Assembly (NCBI GenBank): GCA_039029315.1
Contig: JBCCGK010000054.1
Coordinates: 1 to 64,000, forward strand
From: JBCCCJ01 sp039029315
Lineage (GTDB): Bacteria > Bacteroidota > Bacteroidia > J057
Length of the DNA: 64,000 nt
Direction: 5' to 3'
Below are positions 27,430 through 34,131 of the stretch, one piece after another. Made by a program: the position numbers and the translations under genes. The stretch's first letter is position 1. Every line of letters starts with the position of its first letter. The notes beneath the pieces are model-generated. The model did not search any database. It saw only the letters and a list, made by a program, of their open reading frames with translations, and was not told the origin of the DNA.

Positions 27430-27474
27430 GGGTGCAAATTAAAACGCGAAATCCCAAAAGTCAATCGCGCAGTG

Positions 27475-27482
27475 CAAATATA
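27475..27482 (-). promoter_or_regulatory. Putative -7 element of the suf promoter
   Basis: Read on the minus strand, TATATTTG matches the Bacteroidota housekeeping consensus TAnnTTTG exactly. It lies about 78 bp upstream of the sufB start codon. The expected -33 position falls inside the right half of the palindrome at 27498-27513. Confidence 0.6.
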
Positions 27483-27497
27483 CTACTTAATTTTTAT

Positions 27498-27513
27498 TAC
27501 CTAATATTAGGTA
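27498..27513. promoter_or_regulatory. Perfect 16-bp palindrome, candidate suf operator
   Basis: TACCTAATATTAGGTA is a perfect palindrome lying 15 bp upstream of the putative -7 element, so a bound protein would cover the -33 region. The position suits a repressor responding to iron or Fe-S supply (Rrf2-type or another dimeric regulator); the regulator itself is not encoded nearby. Confidence 0.6.
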
Positions 27514-27550
27514 GTCAAAATCTTTTGTCTATCCATCCAAAAGAAAAAAC

Positions 27551-27591
27551 AGGGAAGGAAAGTCGCAGCATTTCGCAAACTTTCCTTCCCT
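27551..27591. terminator. Bidirectional intrinsic terminator after the MscS-like gene
   Basis: The 13-bp arms AGGGAAGGAAAGT and ACTTTCCTTCCCT pair perfectly around a 15-nt loop. On the minus strand the stem is followed by GTTTTTTCTTTT, and on the plus strand by ATTTTTTTA. It lies 28 bp beyond the stop codon of the MscS-like gene and separates it from the suf promoter. Confidence 0.85.
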
Positions 27592-27618
27592 ATTTTTTTA
27601 TTCCAACTGCTTTCTGGT

Positions 27619-28458
27619 TTAACCTTCCTCTATCCTTAATTGTTTGGTGTTGTGATAAATAATCACTTTATCTGAATTCAGTCGGCTCATGGGAAACCGA
27701 ATCATTTGGTCCCCAACATCAAGAATGATGGCGTGATTGCTCATGTTCACGATTGTTCCTTTGTTTTGATCGATCTCAATGGTTTGCCCAATTTGGAACT
27801 GGGTTTTATTGTAATAGGAGGTCAGGATATTTGACAAAACAGGCCGAGCAGCATATCCATAGGCGATGGCGAATGCGAGGGCAATTCCTCCCAGAATGAT
27901 GGACACATTGGAGATGATAATGGTCGTATCTACGCCTGCCTGATTGAGGGCCGTAACCACAATCACAAGGAAGAGAATATAAAAGACTGCCAAACTGATG
28001 ATCTTCCAAGCTGGGATGCCGAGGGATTTGCAGGTATTTCCGACCATGTCTCGAATGGCATCGGCGATATAAAATCCTATTGCCAAAATCAAAAACGCTG
28101 TTAATAGTTGTGGCAGGTAATTGATGAGATCACTAATGAGTTGCGAAACACTATCCAATCCCAGGGTCTCTGCTGCTCCCAAAATAGTTACGAGCATGAG
28201 CGTCCAGAAAATTATTTTTTTGATAATGCCCACCGGTTTAATGAGCAGGTTGGCTTCTTTGAAGGTTTTTGTCTCATTTAATTTTTCTGCCAGCTTCTCT
28301 ATGCCAATCCGTTTAAGGATAGTGGCTGTCAAACCTGAAATGATTTTGGCCAGCAACCAGCCGACAAGAATAAGAACAATTGCTCCCATGAGACTAGGAA
28401 GCACCTGAAACATTTGATCCACTACTTTAGACAGAGAATCTGTGATGTTTTCGAACAT
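27619..28458 (-). CDS. MscS-like small-conductance mechanosensitive channel
   Basis: A 279-residue membrane protein of the mechanosensitive channel family. The N-terminal part contains TM-helix repeats (LPSLMGAIVLILVGWLLAKI and LPQLLTAFLILAIGFYIADA, each followed by an amphipathic segment), and the third helix region GGIALAFAIAYGYAARPVLS matches the pore-lining segment. A compact beta domain follows (FQIGQTIEIDQNKGTIVNMS). The C-terminal vestibule domain is short compared with E. coli MscS, as in the conserved TM-helix group. It is probably an osmotic safety valve. The gene ends at a strong terminator and lies 39 bp downstream of the small gene at 28498, so it may be co-transcribed with the sigma factor unit. 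Confidence 0.88.
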   Translation of the reverse strand: MFENITDSLSKVVDQMFQVLPSLMGAIVLILVGWLLAKIISGLTATILKRIGIEKLAEKLNETKTFKEANLLIKPVGIIKKIIFWTLMLVTILGAAETLGLDSVSQLISDLINYLPQLLTAFLILAIGFYIADAIRDMVGNTCKSLGIPAWKIISLAVFYILFLVIVVTALNQAGVDTTIIISNVSIILGGIALAFAIAYGYAARPVLSNILTSYYNKTQFQIGQTIEIDQNKGTIVNMSNHAIILDVGDQMIRFPMSRLNSDKVIIYHNTKQLRIEEG

Positions 28459-28497
28459 TTGTGTACGGAGTTTTCAAGAAAAAAAGGAATTCAAAAA

Positions 28498-28719
28498 TTA
28501 GGATTCAAGACGTTTGGTCGAATCCTGGGAATGTTGATCTATGGGGGGTGAATCTATTTCTGTAGAGAAACTTTCACCAGCAGTAGCACCAAATTTTGCG
28601 AGAAACAGATCCAACACATCCATGACAAATTTGATAGAGTAAATATTTCCAAGCGCCTGTTGCTTCGCTTCCTTGGGGAGGGAATCTTTTGGCTCAATTT
28701 GTTTGAATGGGTTATCCAT
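28498..28719 (-). CDS. Small 73-aa protein coupled to the ECF sigma factor
   Basis: The ATG at 28719 lies inside the last codons of the sigma gene: in ATGGATAA the start of this gene and the TAA stop of the sigma gene share bases, an arrangement typical of translational coupling. The protein begins MDNPFKQIEPKDSLPKEAKQ and has one amphipathic helix (SIKFVMDVLDLFLAKFG, about residues 30-46) and a polar tail. It has no transmembrane helix. Position suggests a regulator or partner of the sigma factor, in place of an anti-sigma gene; the protein itself is not recognised. The frame also extends upstream to ATG 28746. Confidence 0.7.
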   Translation of the reverse strand: MDNPFKQIEPKDSLPKEAKQQALGNIYSIKFVMDVLDLFLAKFGATAGESFSTEIDSPPIDQHSQDSTKRLES

Positions 28720-29320
28720 AGTTGAGTTCTCGTTTTTCAGCTTCATCAATGAGGTGTTTGATTCTCTTACGGGCGCGAGAAAGACGCATTTTTACAGCGC
28801 TTTCGGATATGTCCAACTGTACCATCAGTTCTTTGATAGAAGCGCCATCTTGATACTTGCTAAGAAGAATCATTTTTTCTTCAGGTGGTATCTGATCCAG
28901 GGCTTGATTCAGTTGATGAGCACGAGCAGCTAACAATTCTTTTTCGTCGGAATCGTCTGATTCAGAATAGTCAGGACCTTCTTGTATATCCACAGTAGTA
29001 TATCGATTGTTTTTGCGATAATACTCTACACAAAAATTGTAGGTTACTGCATACAACCAGGTAGAGAAACGACTATTCCCTTTAAATTTTGACAATTGGG
29101 TAAAGACTTTGAGAAGTACATCCTGAACCATATCCTGAGCCACATCTTTGTCTCGAACGAAGGTCAGACACTTTCGGTAGACTTTATCAGAATAACGGTT
29201 GTATAAGATGCCAAAAAGGTCAGTCTCCCCTTTTTGAGTAATAGCAGAGACGATCTCTTCATCACTCAGCTTGGTAGGATTGATGTTCAAGGCGCGTTTT
29301 GGTATTAGGCTGTTACACAT
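28712..29320 (-). CDS. ECF sigma factor (RpoE-like)
   Basis: A 202-residue sigma-70 family protein. Region 2 contains KCLTFVRDKDVAQDMVQDVL and the core-binding FSTWLYAVTYNFCVEYYRK; region 4 is EEKMILLSKYQDGASIKELM followed by LDISESAVKMRLSRARKRIK. The N-terminal about 20 residues precede region 2. The stop codon overlaps the start of the 73-aa gene, and the MscS-like channel follows, suggesting a stress- or envelope-related operon. No classical zinc-binding anti-sigma gene is adjacent. Confidence 0.93.
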   Translation of the reverse strand: MCNSLIPKRALNINPTKLSDEEIVSAITQKGETDLFGILYNRYSDKVYRKCLTFVRDKDVAQDMVQDVLLKVFTQLSKFKGNSRFSTWLYAVTYNFCVEYYRKNNRYTTVDIQEGPDYSESDDSDEKELLAARAHQLNQALDQIPPEEKMILLSKYQDGASIKELMVQLDISESAVKMRLSRARKRIKHLIDEAEKRELNYG

Positions 29321-29424
29321 ATGAGAAAGCTTCTAGGAGCGCCTGCAATTAGCTGAGTATTTCCATTCAAAAACAGTACAAAAAAATCGTTTTTTTGGAA
29401 GTCAAAATAGGGGACTTGCATACT

Positions 29425-29460
29425 AAAAAGGCCCTTTCCGAATCGGAAAGGGCCTTTTTT
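29425..29460. terminator. Bidirectional intrinsic terminator between pdhB-like and sigma genes
   Basis: The arms AAAAAGGCCCTTTCCG and CGGAAAGGGCCTTTTT pair perfectly around a 3-nt loop, and both ends are A/T tracts. It lies 18 bp beyond the stop codon of the pyruvate dehydrogenase E1 beta gene (minus strand) and upstream of the sigma gene promoter. Confidence 0.9.
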
Positions 29461-29477
29461 AGGTATATTTTTTAAAA

Positions 29478-30461
29478 TTAATTTCTATACATCACCTGAT
29501 TCACTGCGTCGATGACACGCTTGGGATTTGGCAAAAAGGTATCAACCAACACTGAAGAATAGGGAAGAGGCGTGTCTCTTCCGGTTACGCGAATGACGGG
29601 AGCATCGAGATAATCAAATGCTCGTTTTTGAATCATGTATGTCAGTTCTCCTGAAAAGGAAGCCAACGGCCAGGACTCTTCGACGACCACACAGCGATTG
29701 GTCTTCTTGATGGATTGGATGATGGTGTCATAATCGACCGGACGAAGAGATCGCATATCGATCATCTCTGCATTGATTCCCTCTTTTGCCAACTCTGTAC
29801 AAGCATCCAGCGCAACGTGGACCATCTTGCCAAAAGATACAATCGTTACGTCTGTTCCTTCTCGCTTGATATCGGCTTTGTCCAAAGGAAGCAGGAATTC
29901 TTCTCCTTCAGGAACCGGCCCCTTGTTTCCATACATCACTTCTGACTCCATCACCAGGACAGGGTTTGGGTCCCGAATAGCAGATTTCAACAAGCCTTTG
30001 CCATCTGCGGGAGTGCTACAGGCAACTACTTTCAAGCCGGGACAATTTGCAAACCAATTCTCAAGGCTCTGTGAGTGGGTAGCAGCCAATTGGCCAGCGG
30101 AACCACTCGGGCCACGGAATACAGCATGACAATTGAACTGTCCTCCACTCATCTGAAGGATTTTTGCAGCATTGTTGATGACCTGATCAATGGCAACCAG
30201 GGAGAAGTTAAAGGTCATAAACTCAATGATAGGCTTGAGTCCCACCATGGCTGACCCTACTCCGATGCCTGCGAATCCTAATTCCGAGATCGGGGTATCG
30301 ATAACTCGTTTGGGACCAAATTCAGCCAGCATTCCCTGACTTACTTTGTAGGCACCATTGTACTCAGCTACCTCTTCTCCCATTAGATAGACCATCTCAT
30401 CACGGCGCATTTCTTCCGACATGGCTTCGCGCAAGGCTTCACGAAATTGTATTTCTCTCAT
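29478..30461 (-). CDS. pdhB: Pyruvate dehydrogenase E1 component beta subunit
   Basis: A 327-residue transketolase-like protein, the beta subunit of the 2-oxo acid dehydrogenase E1. The TPP-binding domain begins REIQFREALREAMSEEMRRD and includes MGEEVAEYNGAYKVSQGM, DTPISELGFAGIGVGSAM and the conserved FRGPSGSAGQLAATHSQSLE. The C-terminal transketolase domain contains VEESWPLASFSGELT. In a complex with E1 alpha it decarboxylates pyruvate to feed acetyl-CoA synthesis. The alpha subunit gene is not next to it, which is common in Bacteroidota. Pyruvate is the likely substrate; branched-chain 2-oxo acids are a less likely alternative. Confidence 0.94.
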   Translation of the reverse strand: MREIQFREALREAMSEEMRRDEMVYLMGEEVAEYNGAYKVSQGMLAEFGPKRVIDTPISELGFAGIGVGSAMVGLKPIIEFMTFNFSLVAIDQVINNAAKILQMSGGQFNCHAVFRGPSGSAGQLAATHSQSLENWFANCPGLKVVACSTPADGKGLLKSAIRDPNPVLVMESEVMYGNKGPVPEGEEFLLPLDKADIKREGTDVTIVSFGKMVHVALDACTELAKEGINAEMIDMRSLRPVDYDTIIQSIKKTNRCVVVEESWPLASFSGELTYMIQKRAFDYLDAPVIRVTGRDTPLPYSSVLVDTFLPNPKRVIDAVNQVMYRN

Positions 30462-30579
30462 TTGATAAAGGCGTAAGATATTTTCTGATGAGCGTTTCTG
30501 TCGAGCACGCTGTTAACAGCCGACGAAGTTAGGGATTTTTTTAGAAAAGGGAGAAGGATCAGCTGAAAATTCCCTTTTA

Positions 30580-30605
30580 CACACACTGAATAATTCAGTT
30601 GTGTG
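30580..30605. repeat. Inverted repeat with one-base bulge
   Basis: CACACACTGAAT pairs with ATTCAGTTGTGTG apart from one extra T. It lies between the downstream barrel gene of the three-barrel operon and pdhB. There is no U-tract after it, so it is at best a weak terminator for the operon ending at 30705. Confidence 0.4.
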
Positions 30606-30704
30606 CAGCTGTCCAGAAATCCATCCTGATACACAAACACAAAACCGAAGCTGTGGCGGCAGCTCCGGCATTGTGTCAGAGAGGTCGAAGGGAGAAAGAT
30701 CGGT

Positions 30705-31385
30705 CTAATTATAGATCATGATTCCAAAAGAGGCGCGGAGCTTGTTGTTATAGAAATCTGATCCGCCTACAAAGCTTTCATACCCAAAGGTTCTCGTATA
30801 GTGAATGCCCCCGCCTATGGCTAGCGGAAGATCCTGAACAGGCTTCACATACAGATAGCTACCGATCTCTGCTGCCAGGCCAAAGCCGGCATCCGTATCC
30901 CCCATCAGCTGATCTTCCCACTCACTCACACGCCTGCCATCTGGGGTTATTCGATCCTCATTTTTTAGATAAAAACCTGCACCCACTTGTCCAAAAGAGG
31001 CAGGAATTTTCCAGATCCACCGGCCGTCTTTTGATATATGCTGATAGGCCAATTCCAGTCCGAAGTACGCATGATCCGCTCCCAACTGTATGCTTTGTTT
31101 TCCTTTGTAGGTCGTTCCAGCAGGAAGGACAAGCGGAAATTCTGCATGTTCATTGATTGGGCCGCTACGGCCAACATACCGAAATCCGATGGCCAATTTC
31201 CTTTGAAGGAGGGTTGTTCCCAGATTGAAACCGATCGCATTTCCGACATGATTTTGAAGGAACATAGCCGAATATTCTGGCGCAAAATAGAAGCCTGTTT
31301 TGGATTGTAAGTCCTGAGAAAAGAGGGTTGGGGCACAGCAGGCAGTTCCCAGGATGAACAAGAAAATAATTCGAAAGAATCGCAT
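30705..31385 (-). CDS. Outer-membrane beta-barrel protein, operon gene 4
   Basis: A 226-residue exported protein with a signal peptide (MRFFRIIFLFILGTACCAPT, cleavage around SQDLQ). The mature part is an array of amphipathic strands and ends in FGIMIYN, consistent with a small outer-membrane barrel. Gly-rich turns such as GFGLAAEIGSYLYV are typical. It starts 10 bp after the preceding barrel gene, so they share a transcript with the AraC regulator upstream. No specific family is recognised. Confidence 0.75.
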   Translation of the reverse strand: MRFFRIIFLFILGTACCAPTLFSQDLQSKTGFYFAPEYSAMFLQNHVGNAIGFNLGTTLLQRKLAIGFRYVGRSGPINEHAEFPLVLPAGTTYKGKQSIQLGADHAYFGLELAYQHISKDGRWIWKIPASFGQVGAGFYLKNEDRITPDGRRVSEWEDQLMGDTDAGFGLAAEIGSYLYVKPVQDLPLAIGGGIHYTRTFGYESFVGGSDFYNNKLRASFGIMIYN

Positions 31386-31395
31386 AATTGATCAT

Positions 31396-32061
31396 TTAGA
31401 AAGTGAAAAAAGGAATGGCTGAATCATCAGAAGCACCAAGTTGTCTCTGTATTCCGATAGATACCTGCCAGAAGAATTTCTCCGTATCTCCACCTGCCCC
31501 AGACATCGGGCCATAATATGTTCGCAGACTGATCAAAGAGGAATGTTTCTGAAAAGACAAGGCATTGAGGAGAATAGAAGAAGGGAGTTGTTCACTCAAA
31601 ACGGGGCCAGGACTAAGCTCAAATACTGTTCGGAGCATGACACCTGTATGGAACAGCAAGTGTTCATTCAATCTGAGTCCGGCACTGATACTCGGATCTA
31701 ATTCCAGGGCCAAACTGCTTGAAGGATCATATTCGGCTCCTGCATTGAACCACCGCAAGCTCGGTCGAAGGTTCACATCCAATCGATATGTCTCCTTAGA
31801 TATCAGTCGCCATCCCATAGGCATCCCAGCGGTGATCACAGACCCTTCTGTAACGGATTTGGCTTGAATAAATCGATATTGAGCTTGTCCATAGGTGAGT
31901 TGTATCCCAAGATGAAAGGTCTCACTCATTTGATGTTGGTACCAAATAGATTCCGTATGTAGATCAGACTTGGAGGTACCAATATAGAGTCCGATTGTAG
32001 ATTGGGCGATCGTCAAGGATGTCCATGACGCCAAAAAGGTCATTATGATATATATTCGCAT
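31396..32061 (-). CDS. Outer-membrane beta-barrel protein, operon gene 3
   Basis: A 221-residue exported protein with a signal peptide ending near LTIAQS (residue 20). Alternating hydrophobic strands such as TFHLGIQLTYGQAQYRFIQ and SISAGLRLNEHLLFHTGVML, and the C-terminal aromatic TF, fit a small barrel. Gaps of 10 bp separate it from the genes on both sides, indicating one operon. Its ligand is unknown. Confidence 0.75.
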   Translation of the reverse strand: MRIYIIMTFLASWTSLTIAQSTIGLYIGTSKSDLHTESIWYQHQMSETFHLGIQLTYGQAQYRFIQAKSVTEGSVITAGMPMGWRLISKETYRLDVNLRPSLRWFNAGAEYDPSSSLALELDPSISAGLRLNEHLLFHTGVMLRTVFELSPGPVLSEQLPSSILLNALSFQKHSSLISLRTYYGPMSGAGGDTEKFFWQVSIGIQRQLGASDDSAIPFFTF

Positions 32062-32071
32062 CTTGACAAGA

Positions 32072-32725
32072 TTAAAAGGTGAGAGAATAACCGATACTTG
32101 CGTTTACAAAAAATGGAGTATTGCCCATTCCAATCTCCATGGCTTCATGGATTTCTTCCTGCTTGCTGATTCGATTTGTATAGCGAAGCTGATTGCCCTC
32201 GAGCGAGGAGCTGACCCGTGGCCACCATCTGAGATTGGGAACAATCATCAATCCTTTGAGAAAATTGTCCTGATGCTTGAACGGACGAAGATTGGCATAG
32301 GCCCCCAATCCCACAGTAAAGGTCTGATAAGCGCCAATCTGATTGGCAGGAATCTGAGCTTCTCCATCGTAGTATAATTCAAAGCCATGCCACTTGGGCT
32401 CAAGGCGAAGATTCAACCAATCATTGAAGCGATAGCCCACCCCAAATCCTGTTGTATAGGGAAGGTGAACTGCCAGCCCTTGTGTGTGGACCTCTCCTCG
32501 AAGCATATCATTAGAGAGGTTCAGGGAGACTCCATGTGAATAATCCAGAATGAGTCGATTCCACATGAGATTAGCCTCAAGATTGAATCCATTGATCGCC
32601 AATTGATTGAGTCCAAAAACAAGGCTGACTCCATTGCTGAGGGAAGGAGAGGCTTTTTGACCTGACACAAAACCCGGAAATGAGGCAGTCAGGAGTAAAA
32701 TAGAAAACAGAATCTTTTGCATCAT
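32072..32725 (-). CDS. Outer-membrane beta-barrel protein, operon gene 2
   Basis: A 217-residue exported protein. The signal peptide MMQKILFSILLLTASFPG ends near VSGQK. Strand-like segments such as VSLVFGLNQLAINGFNLEAN and FGVGYRFNDWLNLRLEPKWH continue to the terminal GYSLTF, whose last aromatic residue is a typical outer-membrane insertion signal. It lies 103 bp downstream of the AraC-type regulator and 10 bp upstream of the next barrel gene. No known family is evident. Confidence 0.75.
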   Translation of the reverse strand: MMQKILFSILLLTASFPGFVSGQKASPSLSNGVSLVFGLNQLAINGFNLEANLMWNRLILDYSHGVSLNLSNDMLRGEVHTQGLAVHLPYTTGFGVGYRFNDWLNLRLEPKWHGFELYYDGEAQIPANQIGAYQTFTVGLGAYANLRPFKHQDNFLKGLMIVPNLRWWPRVSSSLEGNQLRYTNRISKQEEIHEAMEIGMGNTPFFVNASIGYSLTF

Positions 32726-32828
32726 CAGTATGTTTGATTGTTGGTGAATGATGACGCAAATGAGAAATGAAATGGAGAAGGAAACGCCTCAATTATTGAT
32801 CTGAGCCATTTTGTGGGAAAATAAGTCC

Positions 32829-34013
32829 TTATCCGAGAAGTTGAGCCTTTTGGAATTCTCGTGGAGATTGACCGGTATACTGCTTAAAAATCCGATTGAT
32901 AGACGCCTTTGAGTTAAACCCACTATCCAGTCCCATGGCCAGTATCGTATATTGGCGGTTATCTGGTGTGGACAATAACTGCTTGAAGTGCTCCACACGA
33001 TAGCCATTGATGAGATCGTAAAAGGGCTTGTTGGCCTGTGAATTAATTGCCTGCGAAATCCGATGTGGGCTGGAGGCCAATCGGTCCGCCAGGTCCTGAA
33101 TCTGTAATTGTGACTCAAGGAATACTTTGTCTTCCTCCAACAGCCGAATTACTCCTTCATACAACTCCCGCATATCTAAATCTGCCAATGTCGAAACTTT
33201 GGCTGATGGACCAATGGGCATATCCTCTACAGGCCTGTCTTCCTTCTCCTGGCTTGTTGGAAAGGAGACATGAAGATGGGATTCATAAAACTCAGCTACT
33301 GTATATTGCCGGATTCCATTAAAGCACAAAAAGAATATACAAATCACCAACGAGCCATTCATCAACCCAAAGATCCATGCAATATCTTCCACAAGACCAA
33401 AATTGTATACCAAAAACCCAACAAGCGCAATCATGTTGATGACCATATACACCCACAAAAACTGCTTCAACCAGGACAAACGAATCGGCTCAATGGAGGA
33501 AAACTCTTGTTTGATGTCTGCCTGACGAGCATTGATTTTCCCCAAGAACCACCAGAGAGCAGCAATGATAAACAATTTGTTGCCCTTGTAAAAAACATGA
33601 TAGGTCAAGGGAGGTGCTTCATACAAGCGACGGATATCGGCTGAATCATAGTCATGGAAGACCCAAAAGTCCAACAACAAAAATACCGTAAACCCAATGG
33701 CAACACTTGCGGACCACCACCACATCGGATGAATCTTTTGTTCTCTCTCCAGAATGAGAAGACCATACATAAAGAAGGCAGGGAACAAATAAAAGCTGGT
33801 GACAGTCTGAAATAAAAAACTGGCATGTGTCAATTGCCATTGTATCCATACATCGGATACCAGAATACATGCCAAAAAGAGGTTGACAATCACCAATAAA
33901 TAATCACTCAACTGCTTATTGGACTTGCGGAAGACAAACAACAAGAAGAATGCTATGATACAAACTCCTGGTAGATTGATACTGGCCATATCAAGTGTTT
34001 CTTGTACTAACAT
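32829..34013 (-). CDS. Membrane-bound AraC-family regulator
   Basis: A 394-residue protein with six or seven transmembrane helices (about residues 10-245, for example GVCIIAFFLLFVFR and SVAIGFTVFLLLDFWVF) and a C-terminal AraC helix-turn-helix domain (about 290-390), recognisable by LQIQDLADRLASSPHRISQA, INGYRVEHFKQLL, AMGLDSGFNSKASINRIFKQ and TGQSPREFQ. The helical membrane half probably senses a signal at or in the membrane, while the C-terminal domain binds DNA. It is divergent from the TonB receptor at 34132 (118 bp) and heads the three-barrel operon, so either is a plausible target. The same architecture is common in Bacteroidota. Confidence 0.9.
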   Translation of the reverse strand: MLVQETLDMASINLPGVCIIAFFLLFVFRKSNKQLSDYLLVIVNLFLACILVSDVWIQWQLTHASFLFQTVTSFYLFPAFFMYGLLILEREQKIHPMWWWSASVAIGFTVFLLLDFWVFHDYDSADIRRLYEAPPLTYHVFYKGNKLFIIAALWWFLGKINARQADIKQEFSSIEPIRLSWLKQFLWVYMVINMIALVGFLVYNFGLVEDIAWIFGLMNGSLVICIFFLCFNGIRQYTVAEFYESHLHVSFPTSQEKEDRPVEDMPIGPSAKVSTLADLDMRELYEGVIRLLEEDKVFLESQLQIQDLADRLASSPHRISQAINSQANKPFYDLINGYRVEHFKQLLSTPDNRQYTILAMGLDSGFNSKASINRIFKQYTGQSPREFQKAQLLG

Positions 34014-34131
34014 CCAGACCTCAGTCTGATGTTTTCAAAACTAAAAATTAATTGGAAGTTCATGCGTAATTCTTGTTTCTATTCTGGGAGGATGCTTAAC
34101 TTCTGCAACAAACCTTCAGAAAAATAGGTGC

